A stretch of DNA of 64,000 bases from Bradyrhizobium sp. CB3481 (GCF_029714305.1 NZ_CP121647.1:1322501-1386500); one strand, 5' to 3'. Shown: positions 17,111-25,790, counted from the stretch's first letter. Numbers and translations are program-made. The notes: a model not told the origin generated them from the sequence alone.

Positions 17111-17376
17111 ATGCGCAAGCATCGCGATTTCGAAAACCTCCCCTGCTTTCAGCATCACGCGTAAGCGGCGGAAGTCCTTCCCATCCGAAACCCATGTCAA
17201 GCGTGGACGGCGGTTCGTTCATGGCGATGTCGAGCTGACCGAAAAGCTTGGCCGCAACGATCTGTGCCCATGCAGCTCCGGACGCAGGTTTCAAAGCCTG
17301 CTGCATGCAGTCCGGCGCCTATGACGGGTCGAACCGGAATTACTACTTTCAGGGAGTAGCTGCCGCGAGGCGGTGA
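17111..17376 (+). pseudogene. SEC-C zinc-motif protein, broken by two frameshifts
   Basis: GGAGG stands 6 bases before ATG 17111, which starts [17 protein letters not shown] and then stops at 17162. In another frame the sequence continues [25 protein letters not shown] (a SEC-C core, CPC plus following residues, 17250-17291); a one-base shift at about 17292 gives [12 protein letters not shown] and an end at 17376. Joined, GRNDLCPC...GRRFKACC is a complete SEC-C zinc-binding motif. At least two frame changes are needed, so the gene looks decayed unless the sequence has errors. A shadow of each fragment alone would not be recognised. Confidence 0.7.
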
Positions 17377-17387
17377 TCGAAGCATGC

Positions 17388-17434
17388 GTCATTCCGGGGC
17401 GCCGCGAACGCGGCGTGCCCGGAATTCGGGTGAC
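17388..17434. repeat. Short copy of the family-D palindromic repeat
   Basis: GTCATTCCGGGGCGCCGCGAAC pairs partly with GCCCGGAATTCGGGTGAC. It is a truncated relative of the repeats at 11292 and 50618, placed at the end of the broken SEC-C gene. Confidence 0.6.
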
Positions 17435-17459
17435 GATCGGGTGGCGCATTCCGAAACTC

Positions 17460-17741
17460 CTAGCCGGGATCATAGGATTCCAGGAACGCCTCAGCGCCTG
17501 CTCGCGTAGGAAAGCGACCGAGCTCTCGATAATCGGGATCGTGCTCTGCCGTATCAGGCGAACGCAGCACGATAAATTCCCCGCCTTCCTGCTCGATCAG
17601 TTCGGTCAGGTCTTCACTTTTGTAAGGCGTCATGTCCCGGAAACCGCAACTCGGGCACTGATCGTCACACGTGCACGACCATTCATCGGTCCATCGGCGC
17701 CGGCACTGTGCGCACTTGTAGAAATTCAGAAACCAGGCCAT
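17460..17741 (-). CDS. Small Cys-rich zinc-ribbon protein downstream of DpnI-like gene
   Basis: A 93-residue protein starting MAWFLNFYKCAQCRRRWTDE. Six cysteines (10, 13, 23, 25, 29, 32) form CxxC, CxC and CPSC groups that can bind one or two zinc ions. The rest (ELIEQEGGEFIVLRSPDTAE and RAGAEAFLESYDPG) is an acidic, probably folded tail. It begins 9 bases after the stop of the DpnI-like gene and is presumably co-transcribed. No family is recognised; a DNA-binding or partner role for the endonuclease is inference only. Confidence 0.7.
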   Translation of the reverse strand: MAWFLNFYKCAQCRRRWTDEWSCTCDDQCPSCGFRDMTPYKSEDLTELIEQEGGEFIVLRSPDTAEHDPDYRELGRFPTRAGAEAFLESYDPG

Positions 17742-17750
17742 GCGCGCCTC

Positions 17751-18518
17751 CTAGCGTCGCAAGCGATAACTTCCGCGCGAAACGAATTCGATGAATCCGC
17801 GGTCGCGCAGATATTGGAGCTGTTGGCGTATTTTCGGCCTGACGTTCTGATTGCCGGGATAGAGGTCGCCGAGGTGTCGTTCAAAGGCGTAGACTTCATC
17901 AAGCGTGAAATCGCGCTTGCCGAGTGACTCCACGCATTTCATGACGTCGAGCAGCCAGCCGCGTGTCTCCGGCGATTCGTTCCGGAGAAAGAGCGTCTTC
18001 TGCCACTCTTCGAGAACAATGTCCTTCGGACGGACGATGCCGTCCTTCACGATGTGAATCTTGCCGGAATCGGGCACGCGGGAAAGGATGATGTTCGACC
18101 CAATCCAGCCAGCGCGCCTCGCTGTTGCAGCAAGAGGCTTTCGCTCTTCGATGATCTCGCGGACAAAGAAGTGTTTTGGTACGATCAGGAGATTGACGAC
18201 CGATAATGATTTGGCATCGTAGTTCATCAGCAATAGGTTCGGGTTATTGCTGGCCGCGAGCCGCTCGCATTTGGTCTTGTAGGCGCCGTCGGCAACCTTC
18301 GCGCCGAACTTTCCCTTCTGGCTCTTAAGCTCGAACTCCTCGCTACACGATCCGCAAAGGAAATCGGCGAGCGGGCTGTTATTCGGATATTGCGACATCT
18401 TCGCATTGCCGCAGTGCGGGCAGTACGCCCATGCGCTGACCCAGGCTTCGGTCCACGCGCGCGCCTTCTGGGTGCCGCTGGTGTAGAGGGATTGGGATTC
18501 TTCGAAGCCTAGTTTCAT
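17751..18518 (-). CDS. DpnI-like methyl-directed restriction endonuclease (Dam-replacing family)
   Basis: A 255-residue protein, almost the same length as DpnI (254), and similar along its whole length as I recall that sequence. QKARAWTEAWV opens the PD-(D/E)xK domain, Asp52 (LADF) and Glu63-x-Lys65 (EFELKS) form the catalytic set, and Cys33, Cys36, Cys55 and Cys58 bind structural zinc. RRAGWIGSNIIL is conserved, and about 185-255 forms the C-terminal winged helix (RQQLQYLRDRGFIEF). DpnI cleaves Gm6ATC only when methylated. No adenine methylase gene is adjacent. I start at ATG 18518; the longer frame upstream reads into a repeat. The codon usage is visibly less GC-rich than its neighbours, which suggests transfer. 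Confidence 0.9.
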   Translation of the reverse strand: MKLGFEESQSLYTSGTQKARAWTEAWVSAWAYCPHCGNAKMSQYPNNSPLADFLCGSCSEEFELKSQKGKFGAKVADGAYKTKCERLAASNNPNLLLMNYDAKSLSVVNLLIVPKHFFVREIIEERKPLAATARRAGWIGSNIILSRVPDSGKIHIVKDGIVRPKDIVLEEWQKTLFLRNESPETRGWLLDVMKCVESLGKRDFTLDEVYAFERHLGDLYPGNQNVRPKIRQQLQYLRDRGFIEFVSRGSYRLRR

Positions 18519-18591
18519 GCGCGTAGGGTAGCGCAATGGCTTTGAATTGCCAGAGGATGTCGATCTAAGATTGAATCCGGAATGTTGCTGT

Positions 18592-18681
18592 CCGTCATTG
18601 CGAGGAGCGAAGCAACGAAGCAATCCATTAGCTCCGAACGCCCCGGAAACATGGATTGCTTCGCTGCGCTCGCAATGACGG
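18592..18681. repeat. Palindromic repeat, family E (GTCATTGCGAG/AAGCAATCCA type)
   Basis: CCGTCATTGCGAGGAGCGAAGC and GCTTCGCTGCGCTCGCAATGACGG pair, with GCAATCCAT/ATGGATTGC inside. Another copy is at 26886-26974. It separates uvrB from the DpnI-like gene. If translated on the minus strand it gives the residues that falsely extend the DpnI frame. Confidence 0.92.
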
Positions 18682-18695
18682 CGGGGAGGAAGCAC

Positions 18696-21683
18696 CTACC
18701 TCTTCTTCCACCCACCCCGATGGCCCGGCGCACCGCCGCTTGAGCGCGGCGCGGGGCCGAACTCCGGGCCTGACTGGCGCGAGTCCGTCGGCTGGAAGAT
18801 TTTGCTGCCGCTGCCGAACTCGGGCTTGCGCGGCTTTGCGGCTTCGGGGCGGTAGGGCAGGGATTCCGGGCCGTGCATTTCGTCGAGATGGGGTTTGTGG
18901 ACTTTTGAGGCACTGCCGCCGCGGCTCACCCCACCTCGACCGCCTGCGGCGGTCGATCCTCCCCCTCCAGGGGAGGATGAAGAGGCGCCGCCGCGGCTGG
19001 ATTTTAGGGATACCTGCACGCCTTTCTTCTTCATCGCGCTGACCGGCAGATTCGCTGATTCGCCGTACTTCTTCGTGCCCGCATAGGCACCGGCCTGTTT
19101 CTGCACGTTGCGCTGCTTGGCGGTGGGATCGTCCACCACCGCCATCTCCGTGGCGCGGAGGCGTTTGACTTCGTCGCGCAATCTTGCGGCTTCCTCGAAA
19201 TTCAGGTCGGCAGCGGCTTCGCGCATCCTCGTTTCGAGGTCGGACAATACGGCTTCGAAGTTATGGCCGATCGAGATCACGTCATCCGCCATGCCGCCGT
19301 CGCCGATCTCGACCAGCACGTGGTCGCGCTCGTAGACGGAGTTGAGGATGTCGCCGATCGATTTCTTCACGCTCTCCGGCGTGATGCCGTGGGCCTGATT
19401 GTATTCGACCTGCTTCTCGCGGCGGCGGTTAGTTTCGGCGATGGCGCGCTCCATCGAACCGGTCATTTGATCGGCATAGAGGATCACCTTGCCGTCGACG
19501 TTGCGCGCGGCGCGGCCGATGGTCTGGATCAGCGAGGTCTCGCTGCGCAAAAAGCCTTCCTTGTCGGCGTCGAGGATCGCAACCAGCGCGCATTCGGGAA
19601 TGTCGAGGCCTTCGCGCAACAGGTTGATGCCGACCAGCGCGTCGAACGCGCCGAGGCGAAGATCCCGGATGATCTCGATGCGCTCGATGGTGTCGATGTC
19701 AGAGTGCATGTAGCGGACGCGGATGCCCTGCTCGTGCAGATATTCGGTGAGGTCCTCCGCCATGCGCTTTGTCAGCACCGTGATCAGCGAGCGGTAGCCG
19801 GCCGCGGCGGTGGCGCGGACCTCGCCAACGAGATCGTCGACCTGCGTGCGCGCGGGGCGGATGTCCACGGGCGGATCGATCAGCCCGGTCGGACGGATCA
19901 CCTGCTCGACGAATACGCCGCCGCTCTCGTTCAGCTCCCAGCCGGAAGGCGTCGCCGACACCGCGATCGATTGCGGGCGCATCATGTCCCATTCCTCGAA
20001 GCGCAGCGGCCTGTTGTCCATGCAAGAGGGCAGGCGGAAGCCATATTCGGCGAGCGTCGCCTTGCGGCGGAAGTCGCCGCGGAACATGGCGCCGATCTGC
20101 GGAATGCTGACATGGCTTTCGTCGGCGAACACCAGCGCGTTGTCGGGGACGTATTCGAACAGCGTCGGCGGCGGCTCGCCGGGGCGGCGGCCGGTGAGGT
20201 AACGCGAATAGTTCTCGATGCCGGCGCAGCTTCCCGTCGCCTCCATCATCTCCAGGTCGAAGGTGGTGCGCTGCTCCAGCCGCTGCGCTTCCAACAGGCG
20301 CCCCTGGTTGTTGAGCTCGTCGAGCCGCTGCTTCAACTCGGACTTGATCGACTTGATCGCCTGCACCAGTGTCGGGCGCGGCGTCACATAGTGCGAGTTG
20401 GCGTAGATCTTGATGAATTCAAGGTCGTCCTGCTTGTGGCCGGTGAGCGGATCGAACTCCTCGATGTTTTCCACGGTGTCGCCGAACAGGTTCACGCGCC
20501 AGGCGCGATCCTCATAGTGCGCCGGGAAGATGTCGATGACGTCGCCGCGGACGCGGAAGGTGCCGCGCGTGAAATCGTGCTGGGTGCGCTTGTACTGCAG
20601 CGCGACGAGGTCGGCAATCAACTGCCGCTGGTCGATGCGCTCGCCCTTCTTCAGCGCAAACGTCATCGCGGTATAGGTCTCGACCGAGCCGATACCGTAG
20701 ATGCACGACACCGACGCGACGATGATGACGTCGTCGCGCTCCAGCAGGGCGCGGGTTGCCGCGTGGCGCATGCGGTCGATCTGCTCGTTGATGGACGAGT
20801 CCTTTTCGATGTAGGTGTCGGTGCGCGGGACGTAGGCTTCGGGCTGATAGTAGTCGTAGTACGAGACGAAATATTCCACCGCGTTGTCGGGGAAGAAATT
20901 CTTGAACTCGCCATAGAGCTGGGCGGCCAGTGTCTTGTTCGGCGCGAGAATCAGGGCCGGGCGCTGCGTCGCCTCGATCACCTTGGCCATGGTGTAGGTC
21001 TTGCCCGAGCCGGTGACGCCGAGCAGCACCTGCGTGCGGTCGTTGCGGTTGATACCTTCGACCAGCTCGGCGATCGCGGTCGGCTGGTCGCCTTTCGGTT
21101 GATACTCCGACTTGATCTCGAAGCGCACGCCGCCTTCGGATTTTTCCGGGCGCGGCGGCCGGTGCGGCGTCCACACCTTCAGCGAGCCATCGTCCTTGCG
21201 GAATTCGGGACGGCCGTCGCGGATCAGATGTTCCAGCGCCTCGGCGGTCGCCTTGACGCCGAGCGATTCCATCTTGCTGCGCGGCGGGCGGGCGAGGGCC
21301 TCCTCGTCGTCCTCCGCCGTCGGCAGGCCGAGCTGGCGCGCCAGTTCAGGATCGAGCGTCGGGATGGTGGCCGAGGTGCCGTAATTGGCCTGCGGGGCCT
21401 CTTCGAGGCCGTGTCCGGCGTCGCGTTTCGCGACGTCATCGCCCATCCCCTTGGTCGAAGCGCGCGCGCGATGCGCCGCGGCCTCGCCGCCGGCGCGGCG
21501 GTCCCAGGAATTGTCCGGCGGCGGCTGCAGGCCGGTGCCCGAGCCCATGCCGGCATCGCCGCGGTTGAGCGCGGGATTGAGCAGTTCCGCGAGCGCGGGC
21601 CCGATCGGCTGAACGTCGGGCCGGTGCGCCTTGGATTTCGGGGTTTTGACGGATTTTTGGGGAGTGTCGGGTTTCTTCGCCAT
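18696..21683 (-). CDS. uvrB: Excinuclease ABC subunit UvrB, with long low-complexity ends
   Basis: UvrB is the DNA-damage verification helicase of nucleotide excision repair. The protein has 995 residues against about 670 in E. coli. The helicase core starts near 188, with the Walker A GVTGSGKT at 222-229 and the [12 protein letters not shown] hairpin region, and the UVR motif is at about 814-851 ([16 protein letters not shown]). The N-terminal 187 residues and the last 140 are disordered, Gly/Ser/Pro/Arg-rich and basic. Residues about 900-921 are translated from half of a family-A palindromic repeat (see findings). ATG 21683 has only weak upstream signals. Confidence 0.96.
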   Translation of the reverse strand: MAKKPDTPQKSVKTPKSKAHRPDVQPIGPALAELLNPALNRGDAGMGSGTGLQPPPDNSWDRRAGGEAAAHRARASTKGMGDDVAKRDAGHGLEEAPQANYGTSATIPTLDPELARQLGLPTAEDDEEALARPPRSKMESLGVKATAEALEHLIRDGRPEFRKDDGSLKVWTPHRPPRPEKSEGGVRFEIKSEYQPKGDQPTAIAELVEGINRNDRTQVLLGVTGSGKTYTMAKVIEATQRPALILAPNKTLAAQLYGEFKNFFPDNAVEYFVSYYDYYQPEAYVPRTDTYIEKDSSINEQIDRMRHAATRALLERDDVIIVASVSCIYGIGSVETYTAMTFALKKGERIDQRQLIADLVALQYKRTQHDFTRGTFRVRGDVIDIFPAHYEDRAWRVNLFGDTVENIEEFDPLTGHKQDDLEFIKIYANSHYVTPRPTLVQAIKSIKSELKQRLDELNNQGRLLEAQRLEQRTTFDLEMMEATGSCAGIENYSRYLTGRRPGEPPPTLFEYVPDNALVFADESHVSIPQIGAMFRGDFRRKATLAEYGFRLPSCMDNRPLRFEEWDMMRPQSIAVSATPSGWELNESGGVFVEQVIRPTGLIDPPVDIRPARTQVDDLVGEVRATAAAGYRSLITVLTKRMAEDLTEYLHEQGIRVRYMHSDIDTIERIEIIRDLRLGAFDALVGINLLREGLDIPECALVAILDADKEGFLRSETSLIQTIGRAARNVDGKVILYADQMTGSMERAIAETNRRREKQVEYNQAHGITPESVKKSIGDILNSVYERDHVLVEIGDGGMADDVISIGHNFEAVLSDLETRMREAAADLNFEEAARLRDEVKRLRATEMAVVDDPTAKQRNVQKQAGAYAGTKKYGESANLPVSAMKKKGVQVSLKSSRGGASSSSPGGGGSTAAGGRGGVSRGGSASKVHKPHLDEMHGPESLPYRPEAAKPRKPEFGSGSKIFQPTDSRQSGPEFGPAPRSSGGAPGHRGGWKKR
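18920..18985. repeat. Half copy of the family-A palindromic repeat inside uvrB
   Basis: The DNA reads CACCCCACCTCGACCG...CCTCCCCCTCCAGGGGAGG, which matches the right half of the repeats at 3441-3623 and 60615-60784, and keeps the uvrB frame open as a Ser/Gly-rich stretch. No stop or frameshift results. Confidence 0.75.
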
Positions 21684-21789
21684 CCGGCGAATATGGGATG
21701 AGTCAGCCAGCGAGAAAAGGGCAAATGGCCTCGTCCGCCATGCCGCACGCGGCCGTGTCAGCAGTTGTCAGTAAGGAACCGGCGCGCGC

Positions 21790-21954
21790 TCACGCGTGAA
21801 GATCGTCCGCTCTGGCGGATGCAGGCTTGACGATATCCAGATGAATCCCGCCGCAACGCGTGCAGCGCATGGTCCAGTATTCGGCGCCGGCGCGGCCCGG
21901 GATGACGCGCAGCACCGCGAGCGCGGCACTGCAGTCCGGGCAGTTCTCCAGCAC
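21790..21954 (-). CDS. Small zinc-ribbon protein, start uncertain (about 54 aa)
   Basis: The C-terminal region contains CPDCSAALAVLRVIP followed by EYWTMRCTRCGGIHLDIV, two CxxC pairs of a zinc ribbon, ending in a TGA at 21790. The open frame runs upstream to 22185, where it overlaps another gene, and has no good initiation codon with a ribosome site; GTG 21954 is used as a working start. The Cys pairs and the length of conserved-looking sequence suggest a real gene or its remnant. It follows the 70-residue gene at 22023. Confidence 0.45.
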   Translation of the reverse strand: MLENCPDCSAALAVLRVIPGRAGAEYWTMRCTRCGGIHLDIVKPASARADDLHA

Positions 21955-22022
21955 CGGCGTCGCCAGCAGGATCTGTTCGGGATGCGGCAGCGGGAAGCCG
22001 CCGGGCCGAGCGCAGGCGCCGC

Positions 22023-22235
22023 TTACGGGTTGGTGAAGCGCGGGCTGAAGCGGTCGATATGGGCTTTCGCATCCGCGATCGCTGCTTCCGGATCCGACCA
22101 CGCGAAACCGACTTCGAGCGTCGGGAACGCCATGCCGTCGATCACCACCGGCGCCTGGTCGGTCCGTTGAATCCTCGCGTGCCACAGCCCTCTCCCTGCT
22201 TCGAACGACTGAATTTCAAAGCCGCCGTAAATCAT
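22023..22235 (-). CDS. Small conserved hypothetical protein (70 aa)
   Basis: MIYGGFEIQSFEAGRGLWHA begins a 70-residue compact product; the rest (RIQRTDQAPVVIDGMAFPTL, then a C-terminal helix SDPEAAIADAKAHIDRFS) looks like an alpha/beta fold. No signal or membrane segment is present. GGGGGA lies 6 bases before the ATG at 22235. The family occurs as small stand-alone proteins in rhizobia as far as I recall; no function is known to me. Confidence 0.65.
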   Translation of the reverse strand: MIYGGFEIQSFEAGRGLWHARIQRTDQAPVVIDGMAFPTLEVGFAWSDPEAAIADAKAHIDRFSPRFTNP

Positions 22236-22341
22236 GGCGCATCCCCCGGAATTGCCCATGTGGCGACATCAGCACGGCGTGGTGAAGGCAAATGTGAACC
22301 GGTTCACATGTGGCGAATTTTTTGCGGTTCCGCGCCCTCCA

Positions 22342-22477
22342 CTCCCTCTCCCCGCCCTTTGCGGGGAGAGGGGCTGCCTCAGCGAGTCGTTCTCTCTCGA
22401 TGGACCTGTACTCCTCACCCGGATCGCATCTTTCGATGCGATCCGACCTCTCCCCGCAGGCGGGGAGAGGTTGGGGG
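22342..22477. repeat. Palindromic repeat, family F (CCCTCTCCCCGC type)
   Basis: CCCTCTCCCCGCCCTTTGCGGGGAGAGG forms the left hairpin and CTCTCCCCGCAGGCGGGGAGAGG the right one, joined by GGATCGCATC/GATGCGATCC. Related copies are at 24785-24945 and 48811-48963. It separates the 22023 gene from the flavin monooxygenase. Confidence 0.9.
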
Positions 22478-22534
22478 TCTCGAGCATGCACCGCGTCACT
22501 GCGCACTGCGACGCGTCAAGGGGCTAGCCGCGAA

Positions 22535-23755
22535 CTAGCGCCGCGTGCGGATGTGGTCGGCGAGCACGGCGGCGTCGTCGCCGACGCCTGACAGGAACGA
22601 GGAGTTCATCTTCGACAGCCATTGCAGGCCGAGGAAATACAGCCCCGGCACTTCCGAGATGCCGTTGTGGTGAACCGCCTCGCCGCGCTCGTCCAGCACG
22701 GGGACGTCGATCCAGCCGAAATCGACGCCGTAGCCGGTGGCCCAGATCACTGACGTGATACCCTCGGCAGCGAGGTCGAGGCGCGTCAGCGGGGTGGTGA
22801 CGCAAGGCGGGTCGGCGACGGTCGTGCGGGCGTCCGGGTCCTCGGGCAGGTCGAGCCCGCGCCGCTTCACATAGGCGTCCACGGTGTCGAGGAAGGTGGA
22901 GTAGACGAGGTCGCCATCGACGAGGCTTTCGGCAAGGCCGGGCGCGATCTCGATGACGCCGTCCTGCGCCGCCTCGATGCGTCCGACCAGAACCATGCCC
23001 TCGGCGGCGAAGTTGCGGAAGTCGATGGTGCGGCCGCCATAGGCGCCGGAAATGACCGGGCCCAATCGCGCCGAGCCGCGCTCCTCCGGCGTCATCTGGT
23101 CGAGCCGCATGTCGGCCAGCCACCAGATCAAGTCGCGGCCCCGATAGCGCCGCGGCAGGCGGCGATGCCGTGCGATCGAGAGATAGACGCGGCGGCCGGC
23201 GTGCTGCAATTCCTCCGCGATCTGCGCCCCCGACGCGCCGGCGCCGGCGACCAGCACGGCGCCCGGCGGAAGCTGCGCCGGATTCTTGTAATCGCTGGCG
23301 TGGACCTGAAAAATTGGATGATCGCCCAGCACGTCGGGGATGACCTTGCGCTGATAGGGGCCGGTGGCGACGACGACGTTTTCGGCTGATATCGTGCCAT
23401 CCGTGGTCTCGGCGATGAAACCTCCGCCGCCGCGCTGCGCGAGCCGCGTGACCGCAACGCCGCAACGGATCGGCGGCGCGACGAGTTCGGCATAGGCCTC
23501 GATATATCTGATAATGGTGCCAGTGTCGGAAAACGCATCGGGATCATCGTGCGGAAACGGAAAGTCCGGCAGCCGCACCGACCAGTTCGGAAACTGGAAT
23601 TTCAGCCCGTCCCAGCGCTCGCTGCGCCAGCGCTCCGCGATGCGATGGCGCTCCAGCACCAGATGCGGCAGGCTGCGCTGCTTCAGCTGGTGGCTCATGG
23701 TGAGGCCGGCCTGGCCGCCGCCGATCACGAGCGTTTCGATCTTTTCATCCGGCAT
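22535..23755 (-). CDS. Flavin-dependent monooxygenase-like oxidoreductase (CzcO-type)
   Basis: A 406-residue FAD/NADP oxidoreductase. The FAD motif GGGQAGL starts near residue 12, and a second Rossmann motif, VAGAGASGAQIAEEL, lies at about 168-182 for NADP. DGLKFQFPNWSVRLP and FPHDDPDAFSD are typical of the CzcO/flavin-monooxygenase-like group, and IWATGYGVDF near 350 is the conserved ATG motif. The physiological substrate is unknown. The next gene, a LysR regulator, ends 3 bases upstream on the same strand and is an obvious co-transcription partner. Confidence 0.9.
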   Translation of the reverse strand: MPDEKIETLVIGGGQAGLTMSHQLKQRSLPHLVLERHRIAERWRSERWDGLKFQFPNWSVRLPDFPFPHDDPDAFSDTGTIIRYIEAYAELVAPPIRCGVAVTRLAQRGGGGFIAETTDGTISAENVVVATGPYQRKVIPDVLGDHPIFQVHASDYKNPAQLPPGAVLVAGAGASGAQIAEELQHAGRRVYLSIARHRRLPRRYRGRDLIWWLADMRLDQMTPEERGSARLGPVISGAYGGRTIDFRNFAAEGMVLVGRIEAAQDGVIEIAPGLAESLVDGDLVYSTFLDTVDAYVKRRGLDLPEDPDARTTVADPPCVTTPLTRLDLAAEGITSVIWATGYGVDFGWIDVPVLDERGEAVHHNGISEVPGLYFLGLQWLSKMNSSFLSGVGDDAAVLADHIRTRR

Positions 23756-23758
23756 TTC

Positions 23759-24664
23759 TTATCCAACCTGGCGTTGGCTCTTGCGGCGTTGGGCGGGCTC
23801 CGCCGCGGCGCGGATGATCCAGCGCCGGAAGGCAGTGAAATCGCGTTGGGCGGTGCTGAAGCCGCGATAGACCAGGTACCAGCGCATGCCCTTCGGAACG
23901 CTTAACGCGAAGGGTGCGACCAGTCGCCCGGCGGCGAGGTCGTCGTCGATATAAGGACGGATTCCCATGGCGATGCCAAGCCCGTCGACCGCGGCCTGCA
24001 GGGCCTGGCCGTAATGGTCGAACTGGAGGCCGCGGGCGGTGATGCGACCCGCGCCGGCGGCTTCCAGCCATGACGGCCAGTCGTCCGGCGAATGCGCCAC
24101 GCGCAGCAGAGTCGGGCCCTTCAGATCGGCGGGGCGCTTGAGCTGATTGGCAAGGCGCGGCGCGCAGACCGGCAGCAGATCGGCGGCAAACAGCGGCTCG
24201 GCGATCAGGCCGGGCCATTCGCCGCTCCCGAGCTTGATGCCGCAGCTCCAGTCATCGCCGAACGGCACCGCCGCGCCGCCCGTGGTGATGCGGACGTCGA
24301 TGTCGGGCTCTTCTTTCCGGAACTCGGCCAGCCGCGGGATCAGCCATTTCATCGCAAAGGTCGGCCCGACGCCGATGGTCAGCACGCGGACGCTGGATGG
24401 CGCGGTAACCTGCGCGGTCAGGCTCGCCAGCGCATCGAAGATCGGGGTCAGCCCGCCTTGATAGGCGCGCCCCGCTGCCGTGGTGACGAGGCGGTTGGCC
24501 TTGCGCTCGAACAGCGCCACCCCGAGCCGCTCTTCCAAAAGGTGCACCATCCGGCTGACCGCGGCGGCGGAGACGTTGAGCTCGGCCCCGGCGGCGGCGA
24601 AGCTACCAGTCCGCGCCGCCGCTTCGAACGCCTTGATGCCGTTGAGAAAGAGCAGCCGCCGCAC
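23759..24664 (-). CDS. LysR family transcriptional regulator (GcvA-like)
   Basis: A 301-residue LTTR. The winged helix-turn-helix spans about 12-57 (FEAAARTGSFAAAGAELNVS then AVSRMVHLLEERLGVALFER). Residues from about 90 form the periplasmic-binding-like effector domain with the typical LTIGVGPTFAMKWLIPRL. Its gene ends 3 bases before the flavin-monooxygenase start on the same strand, so it may regulate that operon itself or a divergent one to the right. The intergenic gap to the TauE gene contains a family-F repeat. Confidence 0.93.
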   Translation of the reverse strand: MRRLLFLNGIKAFEAAARTGSFAAAGAELNVSAAAVSRMVHLLEERLGVALFERKANRLVTTAAGRAYQGGLTPIFDALASLTAQVTAPSSVRVLTIGVGPTFAMKWLIPRLAEFRKEEPDIDVRITTGGAAVPFGDDWSCGIKLGSGEWPGLIAEPLFAADLLPVCAPRLANQLKRPADLKGPTLLRVAHSPDDWPSWLEAAGAGRITARGLQFDHYGQALQAAVDGLGIAMGIRPYIDDDLAAGRLVAPFALSVPKGMRWYLVYRGFSTAQRDFTAFRRWIIRAAAEPAQRRKSQRQVG

Positions 24665-24784
24665 TTAACCCTCAGGAAAACTGATGCCAGAGCAAGATAA
24701 CTCAGTTTGCAGGCGTCGTCCAAGCGGGGCACAACAATAGCTGTGATATCCTTTGGTTGAATCAGTGTGGCTTGCTCGTTTCAA

Positions 24785-24945
24785 CCTCGCCCCGCACTTC
24801 GCGGGGAGAGGTCGGCGCGAAGCGCCGGGTGAGGGGCTTTCTCCGCGAGTCCGGCTGTGAGTGAATTCGCGGAGGCAGCCCCTCATCCCGACCCTCTAAG
24901 AGCGAGCTTCGCTCGTCTCGACCCCGTGAAGGACGGGGAGAGGGG
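24785..24945. repeat. Palindromic repeat, family F
   Basis: CCTCGCCCCGCACTTCGCGGGGAGAGG at the left and CGACCCCGTGAAGGACGGGGAGAGGG at the right surround paired inner arms; AGCGAGCTTCGCTCG is a further hairpin. It fills most of the 335-base gap between the LysR and TauE genes. Confidence 0.9.
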
Positions 24946-24999
24946 GAAGAGGTCAGCGCTCGCAACTCAACCTGGCAGCGCTTACGCAGGAGACTTTTC

Positions 25000-25761
25000 G
25001 TGACGCCCCTGATGATCGCAGCGCTCGGTGCCCTCATGGTCGCGACGGCGTTTCTGTCGGGCCTGTTCGGCATGGCCGGCGGCATGATCCTGATCGGCGT
25101 ACTGCTGGTGCTGATGCCGCTGCCGACCGCGATGGTGCTGCACGCGATCACGCAGATGGCTTCGAACGGTTGGCGCGCCTTTCTCTGGCGGGCGCATATC
25201 CGCTGGCGGCCGGTGTTCATCTATCTGATTGGCTGCGGGCTCGCGCTCGGCCTGTGGTCGCTGACCCGCTACGTGCCGGACAAGCCGGTCGCGCTGCTGC
25301 TGCTCGGCGCGACGCCGTTCATGGCGCGGCTGATGCCGAAGAACCTCAAGCCCAATCCGGACAGCATCTGGCAGGGAAGCTTTTACGGCTTCATCTGCAT
25401 GGGGCTGATGCTGATGACCGGCGTCTCCGGCCCCCTAATGGACACGTTCTTTCTCGGCGGCAATTTCGGCCGGCGCGAAGTGGTGGCGACGAAGGCGACC
25501 TGCCAGGTGGCGAGCCATCTGACAAAGCTGGTCTATTTCGGCGGCATCATCGACCAGGCCGCGACGCTCGATCCGGTGCTGGCCGCGGTTGCGATCGCTG
25601 CCTCGATGCTCGGCACCACGCTGGCGCGGCGCATTCTGGAAGCGATGAGCGACGCGCAGTTTCGCACCTGGGCGAACCGGCTGATCACGACGGTCGCCGG
25701 CTACTACATCCTCTATGGAAGCTGGCTATTGTTCACGCGCAACAGCGCGCTGGCGTTTTGA
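25000..25761 (+). CDS. TauE/SafE family sulfite/organic-anion exporter
   Basis: A 253-residue integral membrane protein with about eight hydrophobic segments and the duplicated TauE/SafE pattern: GLFGMAGGMILIGVLL in the first half and GVSGPLMDTFFLGG in the second. It exports sulfite, sulfoacetate or other anions in known cases; the substrate here cannot be assigned. GTG 25000 is the start with AGGAGA upstream. The small gene at 25791 begins 29 bases after its stop. Confidence 0.9.
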   Translation: MTPLMIAALGALMVATAFLSGLFGMAGGMILIGVLLVLMPLPTAMVLHAITQMASNGWRAFLWRAHIRWRPVFIYLIGCGLALGLWSLTRYVPDKPVALLLLGATPFMARLMPKNLKPNPDSIWQGSFYGFICMGLMLMTGVSGPLMDTFFLGGNFGRREVVATKATCQVASHLTKLVYFGGIIDQAATLDPVLAAVAIAASMLGTTLARRILEAMSDAQFRTWANRLITTVAGYYILYGSWLLFTRNSALAF

Positions 25762-25790
25762 GTTGGATCGCTTCTGATGCGGAGGCGCCG

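Noticed and set aside
17079..17324. Frame with SEC-C motif read as an 81-residue intact protein.
   Set aside because: The frame lacks a ribosome site at its ATG and ends its SEC-C motif without the final cysteines, which appear one frame over. It is better read as a broken gene.
18519..18695. The longer N-terminus of the DpnI-like frame starting at 18695.
   Set aside because: The first 59 residues are translated from a family-E repeat and unrelated spacer, and the DpnI match begins at MKLGFEESQ.
19263..21701. Long plus-strand open frame of about 812 codons opposite uvrB.
   Set aside because: It is a shadow of the GC-rich uvrB gene. The translation shows no domain, signal or ribosome site, and uvrB is unambiguous on the other strand.
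21760..21800. Possible alphaproteobacterial LexA box (GTTC-N7-GTTC) upstream of uvrB.
   Set aside because: I looked for paired GTTC half-sites near the uvrB start and found only single ones with wrong spacing.
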